This document shows, piece by piece, positions 21,291 through 30,130 of a stretch of 64,000 nt of DNA (position 1 is the first letter of the stretch; every line of letters begins with the position of its first letter). The notes beneath the pieces are model-generated. The model had not been told where the DNA came from. It was given only the letters and a program-made list of their open reading frames with translations, and did no database searches. The stretch lies in the NCBI GenBank assembly GCA_031771865.1, contig JASISA010000023.1:1612001-1676000 (forward strand), written 5' to 3'. The DNA is from Nothophaeocryptopus gaeumannii. Its lineage: Eukaryota > Ascomycota > Dothideomycetes > Mycosphaerellales > Mycosphaerellaceae. Both the position numbers and the translations under genes were made by a program.

Positions 21291-23023
21291 CTAAGCATAC
21301 CGCGCCTTAATCACATCGCTCGCGCCCTCCGCAAGAGCATACAGCGTGCTCTGCAAGTGTCCGCTCGCCTGGAACGGAAGCACACTCGCATCTACTACAC
21401 GCACCTTTGCCGTTCCATGAACCAGATGCTCATCATCCACCACCCCACCCAACTCCTTGCTCATCATAGCCGCCGTCGAGATGTAGTGGAAGTTAGAACG
21501 GTAAGTGGACTTTAGCCAATCTGCGCACACATCATCGGTGGCGTTGAGAGGAACAGTTGCCAGACCAGGAATCGTCTCAGATGTGACCAGTTCGCCGAAT
21601 GGAGCTGTACGGGAGATGGCGCGAGCAGTCTTGGCAGTTCCGACCTGTTGCTGGATGTCCCAGTCGAGCATAAAGAAGTTCGGGTTGATGGTAGCTGGAG
21701 CGGTGGTGTTGGCAGATGCGATGTGGATGCTGCCGCGCGAGAACGCCATGAGACCCCAGTATTCGAGAGCGGTTGCGCTGGCAGATGGTGCTTTGACGAT
21801 GATTTCCGAAATGACGGCGAGATCCTCGAAGATGACCTTGTGCTGAACGTTGAATAGCTTCTCGATGGACTCTTGGAAGACGATGCCACCAGATGCTGCA
21901 ACGATCCTCTGAGCGTATTCTGGAATCGACGACTTGACCTGCGCAGTGATCTTTGAAGTCTCGTTGCCAAAGATATCCTGCGCGTTAAAGCAGCCAATGT
22001 AGCCGCCAGCACCGGTGAAGTTCTTGCTGGCAGCATACTGTGTATCAGTGGTGGTCTGGTCCTGGAGGTTCTCACTCACGAAGGGTAGGTCGACCTTCGT
22101 CTGAATGCCGTGCTTGCTCAAGATTGCGGCATTGCTGATACCAGATTGCTCAAGGATCAAAGGGGAGCTCAAGGATCAAAGGGGACCTGAGGGAGCCAGC
22201 AGACAGAATGACCTCCTTCTTGGCTGTAAGGCGCTGCTCATTGCCTGAAGCGTCTTTGAAAACTACGCTATTCACCGAAGGCTCTGAGCCGATAGATGAT
22301 ACCTACCAAGTCATGCGCCTGCGAAGGAATTGAGGTAGACATGCAAGTTCATTCGGTGTTGGAAGGGGTAGTAGTATGCACGAGCCGCATCCTCGCGAAT
22401 GTTGTTAGCAGTGTCGATTGTCCATTGGTACTGGTGGATGTTAGAAGGTTGAAGAAGGATGGGCCAAATTGACTGAAAATACACACTGTAACCTCGCATA
22501 TCCCCATTGTTGGCATCGATTGTCCAAGGAAGACCCAATGAGTTGAAGATGGTGTTCAGAGTCTTAGGGAAACCCAGGCCTACTTCTTGTGCGGCCCAGC
22601 CGACCTTGAGAGGACCTGCATCTCCGTGGGCGTCGGCGTTGTACTCGGACCCATCCTCAGCCTGAGCTGTAGTAGGAACTTGCAGATCTTCGCTCTGCTT
22701 GCAATATGGCAGGAGGTCATCCCAAGTAATGTTGTTTCCGAGGTTGGACCATGCGTCGATTTGACTGTCCTCCGCGCGCATGTAGATCATTCCTAGTCCA
22801 ACGTCAGCGGCCGTGCATGTGAACACGAATTCAACGTACCATTGATGGTGCTAGTACCGCCGAGAGCCTTTGCGGCTCTTAGCGTCTGAGTGGCGTTGCC
22901 AGCGTAGGGTTGCGGCGTGCTCTGGTAGACCCAATCATATCGGTACCAAACGCCAATCCATATCCATTGATACTTGTGACATTGGTGTTGTTGAGCGCTC
23001 GGCAGGTTCAGCAACTGCTTCAA
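21291..23023 (-). pseudogene. Disrupted GMC oxidoreductase gene
   Basis: Sequence of a second GMC-family flavoenzyme, glucose-oxidase/dehydrogenase-like, in pieces. From the 5' side: a fragment with ALGGTSTING joins through an intact intron (about 22796-22841) to MIYMRAEDSQIDAW and continues to about 22325. Damage seen: the N-terminal FAD motif (IxGGGTAG) is not found upstream; the frame slips near 22940, where GTD should continue into YDW; it slips again near 22310-22325 and meets TAG at 22303-22305; and a 19-base tandem duplication at 22148-22185 breaks the frame inside SAGSLRSPLILE. The C-terminal 290 residues are otherwise open to the stop at 21291, but the usual H-P-x-G-T region reads FHYISTAAM. 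No set of normal-sized introns repairs these points. Confidence 0.8.
22148..22185. repeat. 19-base perfect tandem duplication inside the GMC pseudogene
   Basis: The unit GCTCAAGGATCAAAGGGGA occurs twice back to back (22148-22166 and 22167-22185). Removing one copy would restore the frame across the second GMC signature, so this looks like a replication-slippage insertion that inactivated the gene or followed inactivation. Confidence 0.95.
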
Positions 23024-23247
23024 TAGGAAGATCCGACGCCGCGGCCTTCGAATCCATCTCGCTCGTCAGCAACACGTCGATCCAACCAATTTGACTTTCC
23101 GTCAAGACCGACGGTTAGCTCAAGTGATGAACTGCCGTCCATCTCACTAAATAAGTACATCATTATTGAAGATTCCACGACCAGCATCAGCGCCGTCTTT
23201 CGCCTCTCCACCATCATCATCCAAAGTAACATACAATCTCATCCACC

Positions 23248-23832
23248 ATGTCTCGCTTCCCACCAACGCATTCCTCCCAACATCCCCCAGAAACAAAACC
23301 CTACGCAGAGCGCTATGAAACATTCACCGAAAAGACCTTCGGCAACGTAATGACCTACAAAGACGACAAAGGCGCCTGCATTGGCCCCTTCCCAATTACA
23401 GCCGCATCCAAAGAAGTCGGCGAATCACTCATGAAAGTATTCGAGTCATTCTCCACACTCTCCTCAATCCCCGCCTCCGCCAAAGAAGTGGCGATTTTGA
23501 CCGTGGGGGCGAAATTCCAGACCTTGTATGAGAGGTATGCCCACAAGCGGATTGGCATGAAGCAGGCGGGTCTTTCGCAGGAACAGGTAGATGCGCTGGC
23601 GGAGGGGAAGAAGCCGAAGGGGTTGAGTGAGGATGGAAATGTAGCCTTCGAGGCGACGGATCATCTGGTCAACAAAACTGGGGCGTTGCCGGATCAGCTG
23701 TGGGAGAAATGTGTCAAGTCATTTGGGAAGGATGGGACGTTGTTGTTGTCGCATTACATTGGGATGTATTGCTATATGTGTGTTTTGATGAACACCGCAG
23801 ATGCTCCTTTGCCTAAGGGAGAGAAACTCTAG
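23248..23832 (+). CDS. Carboxymuconolactone decarboxylase / AhpD-like protein
   Basis: Single-exon gene for 194 residues of the alpha-helical CMD/AhpD-like fold. Recognisable is the core KEVAILTVGAKFQTLYERYAHK (about residues 78-99), where the Glu-x-x-x-His arrangement typical of CMD proteins occurs, followed by KQAGLSQEQVDAL. The C-terminal helix LSHYIGMYCYMCVLMN matches the family's final helix and happens to contain a C-x-x-C pair. Family members include gamma-carboxymuconolactone decarboxylase and peroxidase-reducing AhpD; fungal single-domain members are mostly uncharacterised, so the reaction is not assigned. It is transcribed away from the GMC pseudogene. Confidence 0.82.
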   Translation: MSRFPPTHSSQHPPETKPYAERYETFTEKTFGNVMTYKDDKGACIGPFPITAASKEVGESLMKVFESFSTLSSIPASAKEVAILTVGAKFQTLYERYAHKRIGMKQAGLSQEQVDALAEGKKPKGLSEDGNVAFEATDHLVNKTGALPDQLWEKCVKSFGKDGTLLLSHYIGMYCYMCVLMNTADAPLPKGEKL

Positions 23833-24001
23833 GGTCAATGGAATAGGCAGCGAGAAGAAATGCAGTCTGAGCCGCCAGTCCTAAACGGTGTTACATTTGC
23901 TCTAGAATTGATGCCCCAGCGAATAACACCCCAGCGCCACGCTGTCTGTAGCAATGGTAAGACATATCGTGTTCGATCGATGGCTCCAGCGCTTGCAAGA
24001 C

Positions 24002-26168
24002 TCATCCAGTCCGCATTCTTGGCCCGTTGCCAGTCATAGCAGATTCCGCCTTTCGCTTCCCCAAGAGTGAGTCTGGAGTCGCACTACGCTCTCTATGATG
24101 TCCTGCACCCACGCTCGCCAACGCCGCGGCCAAAGCTCCTCCGCTCATTCCGCCGATCATGGGTGCCGGTTGAGATGCTTGCGTCATATCCGCCAAGCAC
24201 GCGGCGTGCACGATCTTACCGTTGTACCACGTCGCGTTGCTGAAGATCCAGTCTTGCAAATCTTCCGAGTAGGAGCTCTTCATCTCCTCGAAGCAGACAT
24301 TGCACGTGTTTTTCGTCATGCCAGCCGGCGCACGGACAAACTTGTCGGCCTCTGACAGCTGCTTCACGGCGGTTTGTTGCGGGTTTGAGCCGTCTGCAGT
24401 AGTCGTCGAAGGATCAAACTCCACATGTCGAATCCAGTCCATCTCGTCCACATACCAATTCCTGTGATGACCTCGGTTGGTGTTTGGGTCGGCAATGCGT
24501 TGATTTGTCCGAAAGTGCCAGTCAAGGTGTCGGCTCTTCTTTTCTCTGCCCTCTTCAGTGGCTTGGAAGCGGCGACCACAGCTACTACACTGATTCGGCT
24601 GGGCATCGTATAGTGAGAAGACCAGGTCCGGACGGAAGACTTTGAGAGATGCCGCTGAAATGGGGGCATTTTGAGCGGGCATCACAGGTTGCGCAGGTAG
24701 TCGCGTCGGAGTACCTGTGTGGGACTGTGTTGGGTCGATACTCTGAAGCGCTTTCAATATCGAGGCCGTTGGGTCCAGGGATGATGGGGGCGCCGTTGCT
24801 GGTGGCGGCGCACTGGGCGTTGATGAGGCTGTGGGGTTGAGTAGACCTGCTCTGGCTAGTGAAGCGAGTAGTTGAGCCGGATCGTTGGTGTTCGTGCTCG
24901 GTGCTGCCGCACGATTTTGTAACGCATTGAGCTGGGAGTGACTCGCATCACGCATTCCAGGCACTGCTGCTCGCATCTGAGGCGTGCTCGGCTTCTGTGC
25001 TGATGCAAGAAGCGCAGACAGACCGTTGAGAGCATCTGGCGTCAGAGCTGGAGGAGCAGCCGGTTGGTTCTGCGGCGGATGCGCTGTTAGAAACGTAGAC
25101 TGTGGCGGTTGGTAGGGCTGAGAGAAGGACATAGGAGGTGCCCATTGCGGTGTTGGCGCCGCTTGTTGTGGTGTAGGCTGCGGTAGAGGCGGTACCGCTG
25201 GTGACAGACTGGACACCTGAGCTCTGATCTGCTGCAGATCTGAGGGGCTCACACGTTGTGTGGCCAGCAGAGAGCGTAGGGCCTGAAGGGCCCCAAGCTG
25301 CTTTTCAATGCCAGCATCGAGAGGGTTCGAGAAAGCTTGATGCTGAAATCGTGGGATCAACGCATCGATCTCTCGTCTCACGTTCTCGACATCGGAAGCA
25401 AAAGTGGGAGTCGGTGGTGGCGGATATGCATGAGGCTGCGGCTGTTGTGGATTGGGCTGCGTTCTGTCAGCCGTCGTCAAATAGCTCACCAAGATCTGTA
25501 CTTACCTGCTGGCTCGCGTGAGGCCCAAATGCATGGTGTGGAGGTTGTCCAGATGGAGTAGCGTATTGGCCGTTGTACTGTGGGGGAGTTGCAGTGCCAC
25601 GATATGCCACTTGTGGTTGCCCTTTACTCTGGCCGTTGAGGACTGCCGTCTTCGCTCTAAGAAGAGCGTTCTCGATAGGCTTCACAGTCTCTGAGGGGAA
25701 TACAGGTCGCGGGTCAATTGATCCAGGGACCGGCTCTTTCCAGGTCTTCAGCATGGCGTCCATGTGGCGTCTAGTCCCGCTGTCGACGAGAGTATATGCA
25801 TCCATGAAAGTACTGAACAAGTTGCGACCGAGATACACGGTGTAAGGCGTACCGACATTTTTGACGATGCTGTCGAGGACGAAGAGTGCTGGCAACTTGC
25901 GACTTGGCGCCGTCTACAATCACAGTCAGTCATTGTGATAAAAATAGACCAGCGCTCACGTGATGGTTTCCATTACCGTTTTGATGTGGTTCTCCAGCGC
26001 TTTTGAGATTGCCTGTGCGTGCTCTGTGTTCTCCTTCGCGATGACGGTGAGGTTGCTGATCTCATACTTGTTGTTGTTTTGCAAGTCTTTCAAAGACTCT
26101 TCAAAGTCGGCAGCCACTTCGGCAGCTGAAACACCTGAGATAGAACCTCGCGGCGATCGGGAAGACAT
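24002..26168 (-). CDS. PCF11: mRNA cleavage and termination factor PCF11
   Basis: Component of cleavage factor IA that couples 3'-end cleavage to RNA polymerase II termination by binding the phosphorylated C-terminal domain. Three exons (25977-26168, 25506-25913, 24002-25441; introns 25914-25976 and 25442-25505) give 679 residues. Residues about 13-145 form the CTD-interacting domain; the first junction restores T-A-P-S-R-K-L-P-A-L-F-V-L-D-S-I in its conserved helix. The middle is Pro/Gln/Ala-rich. Two C-terminal zinc fingers flank the Clp1-binding region: Cys485/Cys488 with His505/His509, then Cys580/Cys583 with His612/Cys615. Start 26168 gives a short Ser-rich lead before the domain. The second acceptor is the CAACAG one, because nearer AGs break the frame. 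Confidence 0.93.
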
Positions 26169-27038
26169 GATGACTTCACGCAGAGGACAGGAGACAGTTG
26201 AGGATGCTGATAGGCTATCTAGAGCTTCAGAAGAAGAACACACCCAGCCCGAGTAAGAGTAATGGAAGATGCCGTCCACCAACAGTGCAGGCGCGCACTT
26301 CCTCGAGTGCGGGAGGACGCAGACTTCCCAGACGCGCGGCACAAGTATGCACAGGCAGCTCCTCAATAGAACAGAGTTGGCAAAAAGTGTGTGTAGAGCG
26401 TTGATGCTAGCTAATGCTCGGCTCTCGCGACAACCAAAATCCACTTCTTAATGCAGATGTTCCGAAGCTCTTACTGTCCGCAGATCACCAGAACCCGCCC
26501 GCCGCCCGGGTGGCGGTGTATTGTGAAGACCACAGGACCAGGACCTGCCTTTTGCGTTCCAGACACGCAGAGTCAGAAGTGCGCAATCGGTGACTTAAAG
26601 CGTGAGAGTTCGGATGGCGCTTTTCTGGGTACCACGCCTAGGCGATAGCTCTTCTCTTTCTTACGGTATGTGTCTTGAGGATACGATGTGCTTCGAGAGC
26701 TATGATGGGAGGGCGGCGGCGTGGTGTGAAAAGAGACGAGATGGACAATCGGCGGAAGTTGATGTATTGCTACATGTGTTTGTGATCGAGGTGACGGCTT
26801 TGTGAAGCGCACGAGGTTGCTGCTTGTGAAGGTGAAGGAGAAGGCGATGGCGGAGCTACGGGCCGTTCCTTCTCGTGCGTGCCCTTCCTGCTTTGTGATC
26901 GACAATAATGACGTATACGTACAGTCTCGATCCGCCCTCCGTCTTCACGTCTCCCTCCTAGGTTTATAACACTGTCTCCAATGACATCGGCACACACAGC
27001 ACTGCACAAGATTCAAGACGTCTAATAAATAACTCACG
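26169..27038. other. Intergenic between divergent PCF11 and I9-like genes
   Basis: 870 bases with no supported gene. Several short open frames occur; none shows a domain. The promoters of both flanking genes must lie here. Confidence 0.4.
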
Positions 27039-27569
27039 ATGAAGCTCTTTGCGACCACTTTCTTCCTCCTCTGCCTTGCCATTCTCGCCCTCGCGGCCGA
27101 ACAGCCACAAAGAGCTGTTATCGTGTCCTATCCAAAGGGCACTCCCGCTTCAGTCCTCGACGAAGCGAAAAAGGCAGTTACTGATGCCGTCCGTTTCACA
27201 TGAATGCACTCTTTAGTTCAAGGACACCATAGCTAACGTTTCGATTGCAGGGAGGAATCATCACGTTCGTCTACATCGATCTTCTGAAGGCGTTGCTCCA
27301 ATCGTCTACTGACGAGACACCAATACAGCCATGATTACCACCTTATCATTGCATTCGCCGCTAAGGTCCCCGAGAAAATCCTGGGCACCATTTCGACCAT
27401 GGGCGCGAGTCATGACGTCTTGATCGAGCAAGACGAGGTGAGTCGCTATCTTCGTTCGCTTCTTGCAAGAGCCGCGACTCCGTGTACCCTCAACACCACT
27501 TGGAGTCTTGGAGACGGCACTAATTCATTTGCGTCACAGACTGTTAGCATCAACAACAAGGGCTCCTAA
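27039..27569 (+). CDS. Secreted inhibitor I9 / subtilisin-propeptide-like small protein
   Basis: Small protein of 100 residues with an N-terminal signal peptide (about 1-20, ending ALAA). The rest matches the inhibitor I9 fold that acts as intramolecular chaperone in subtilisins and as free proteinase inhibitor in fungi: AVIVSYPKGTPASVLDEAK (26-44), GGIITHDYHLI, and the closing strand VLIEQDETVSIN. Four exons are needed: 27039-27188, 27251-27264 (14 bases), 27329-27437 and 27540-27569; introns 27189-27250, 27265-27328 and 27438-27539. The first two donors (GTCCGT, GTTCGT) are poor, yet only this join gives the conserved I9 core. It probably limits vacuolar or secreted serine proteases, but this is family inference. 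Confidence 0.8.
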
Positions 27570-28805
27570 GGCCGTACGGAATACGAGCAGGCTGCCTCTG
27601 GAAGTTTCGGCGTCCGCGTCCAATGTCGCACTGTCGCACAGCTAGCTCTTGAGGTTGAGACCGTATATCCTTAGCTTGTCCACGACAGGCGAAAGAACTT
27701 GGAACGACGTACTGCCAGCTCTATAATCCCAGTCCTCCCGACGCACCAGTAAGGTATCAGCTCTCCATTCCGGTTCAAGCGCAGTTGAATGTGAGCATTC
27801 TCAGGGGCGCCCTTGGTCGAGAGATGCCCCTCTGCTATTTTGATCTGCATTCCAGGTCTCGATCATCGGCGCTGGACTCAAGCGTCGCATTTCTGTGCCC
27901 CGTACGAATACTTTTGGACTTTTTCCCCAGACTATTACTCCTCACGCTTGGGCCAAGCCAGCCTTCGAGAAGTGCGGGGACGTAGCTGCAACACTCCCTG
28001 CCTGGGAAGGTTCTGCATGCTTTCTTCTATCTCTCCTCCAGATCAGGCAAGCGGACCATCGAGCCAATGACTTACTACTCACTGCCGGTGCCGATGCACT
28101 GCAAGCAGTGGGAGCCAAAGCTTGTGATTACTACGCAACTTTCGCAATAAGGTTCATCTGTTGCATGGTGTAGAACGCCAGCTCTCTCGCGGTTCGCTTC
28201 GCGAGGTCCCTGCCACCTATTCTGCTATTAGCCCTGCTGAATGCATGGCTGTCTCGGGCTTGGAAGACACGTGGGAGTTCATCGGTTTGCCGAACGTTAC
28301 ATGAACCCGCCCAATCGCAAGCCTCCCCTACCGACTGCCAGGGTCTGCGAATGGGCTGGCCAACGCACCTATCCGAACACATCACACAGAACTAGCTGAT
28401 CGAAGGCTAAGGAAGTCAGGAAAGTGCCAAGCTATTCAGCGGGGGTGCATCTCTCGAGGCTTGCTGCGCACATTCTCATCGCCTTGTGTAGCCCAGCCCA
28501 CCGGTGTGCTCGCGCAGACTTCCTGCCTTGCTATCTTGGCTCCGGCTGCACCGGCTTCCTGCAGCCCTCCAACGGTGAGGTGGTGGCCTCCTAAAGGTGC
28601 CTGAGCATGGACGTGTCTTCGAAGTGTAGAGCGAAAGGCTGCGATATCCTCACGTACCTCGAGCGTTATAGATGTCAATTATCCCACGCCCGAATTTTCT
28701 GGAAGGCCAGCATTGTTGCCAAAGTTTGAGCCGCACTTGAACCCTCTTTAGGAGCACGAGAAGTGCCCTTGTATGTGTGAAAGCCAAACTTGAGAATTCT
28801 GCTCC
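27570..28805. other. Gene-poor stretch with weak coding-like fragments
   Basis: 1.2 kb without a confident gene. Fragments such as VSIIGAG at about 27857-27877 (reminiscent of a dinucleotide-binding start) and ERYMNPPNRKPP near 28285-28320 appear in different frames with stops between. They could be relics of an old gene or chance. No consistent exon chain could be built. Confidence 0.3.
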
Positions 28806-29816
28806 ATGACCGCCGTCCTTACTGCAGGTTTGCCATCGCCACTGGCACTGCATTCGTTCCATCAGATGCCAGAAGCGATGACTGATGTATGGAGGCGCCA
28901 TTACATCCACGATCAGATGTCTCTGAACGGCTGGCAACAAACCCACAGCCTGCCGATGGGCAGCGTTCACGATCCTGACTTCAGGATGTTCCACGCAGAA
29001 TCTGCAGACTATGAAGACTCCATTACCCATGAAGGAGGCTCCTTGATTTCGCCACCGATGGGATACGTCCCTGAGACCAGCTGGGGATCCGATATGGATA
29101 TGGGAACGCCTTCGACTGCAGGATTTCCGAACGATCCGCTGGACGCGTATCATCCCGTACGACACAGCAACAACGCCAACAACAACAACCACCATCACTT
29201 GAACTTGCCTCCGCGACACGAGCGCGTCACTTCTTCGGGGCACAGCCCGCGTAGCTCGTATGGTGGCATGAGTCCACATCACCACAGTACTCACTACGCG
29301 ATGCCGCAGGATACAATACCCACCAAGGAAGAAAGACCGAACCTTACCCGGTCCATCACAGCGCCGGCAGCGCCGGATCATCGCCCTCGAAGAGTCACCA
29401 ATAATGTATCCGGCACGCCATCGATAAAGCGTTCCGGGAGCGAAGAAGAGGATGACGAGTATGTGCCCAGCACCGAAGACCATCACAAGCCGAGAGGCAG
29501 GAAGCGGCAGCGCATTCCACACACAGCCGTCGAGAGGAGGTATCGAGAGAATCTGAATGCGCATTTGGACAAGCTTCGCCAGACTGTACCTTCGCTGGCT
29601 TCGAAGCGCTCTGCAGGTGGCTCTAAGCCGGGTGATGGGCTCGGGGAGGGTGTCAAGCCTAGCAAGTGTGAGATCTTGAACGGGGCTATTGAGCATATTG
29701 GAGCTTTGGGGAAGGAGAACTCGGCGCTGAAGACTGAGGTGCAAGCGCTGAGGTCGAGGCTGGAGGATCTCGAGCGGTGGTGTGGTGCATCTCAAGCCGC
29801 GGGCTTCGCGAAGTAA
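28806..29816 (+). CDS. bHLH transcription factor with SREBP-type basic region
   Basis: Single-exon gene for 336 residues, predicted nuclear DNA-binding factor. The basic helix-loop-helix lies at about 236-303: basic part IPHTAVERRYRENLNAHLDK with His239, Glu243, Arg245 and Tyr246, then helix 2 SKCEILNGAIEHIGALGKE, running into a leucine-type coiled coil to about 325. A tyrosine at position 246, where most bHLH proteins have arginine, is the hallmark of the SREBP group that reads sterol-response elements as well as E-boxes. No membrane segment follows, so it is not a membrane-tethered SREBP like SrbA; it resembles soluble relatives such as SrbB. The N-terminal 220 residues are low-complexity with an Asn/His run at 122-131 and an acidic patch near 212-219. 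Confidence 0.88.
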   Translation: MTAVLTAGLPSPLALHSFHQMPEAMTDVWRRHYIHDQMSLNGWQQTHSLPMGSVHDPDFRMFHAESADYEDSITHEGGSLISPPMGYVPETSWGSDMDMGTPSTAGFPNDPLDAYHPVRHSNNANNNNHHHLNLPPRHERVTSSGHSPRSSYGGMSPHHHSTHYAMPQDTIPTKEERPNLTRSITAPAAPDHRPRRVTNNVSGTPSIKRSGSEEEDDEYVPSTEDHHKPRGRKRQRIPHTAVERRYRENLNAHLDKLRQTVPSLASKRSAGGSKPGDGLGEGVKPSKCEILNGAIEHIGALGKENSALKTEVQALRSRLEDLERWCGASQAAGFAK

Positions 29817-30130
29817 GCACGGCAGTGATGAGTTCCGTCTCAGATTGGTATGGCGAATGTGTATGTTCGAGTGTGGATCGCATCATGGGTAACTGTGTGT
29901 GTACGGATACGACTGGGCAGCCTCGTGTGGATGGGACGTAACGAATTGACGAGAAAGGGGCGTTCAAAGGTTTCACAACCGGTACGGGTGAATGAGCGTT
30001 GCCATTGCACGCCTGCTCTTTGAGAGACGATAAGATACCCTAAAACGCATGCCCTCATGTCCCATTTGCGTGTGCGTCCGACACATTCGTGAAAATACTG
30101 AGCAACCGTCGTCTACATCCATAACTCGAG
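29817..30130. other. Intergenic between convergent bHLH and Sae2-like genes
   Basis: 314 bases of 3' flank for two convergent genes; no other feature seen. Confidence 0.5.

Noticed and set aside
23766..23800. C-x-x-C in the CMD-like protein as an AhpD active site
   Set aside because: It lies in the last helix, not in the position of the AhpD catalytic pair, so it is not evidence for peroxidase-type activity.
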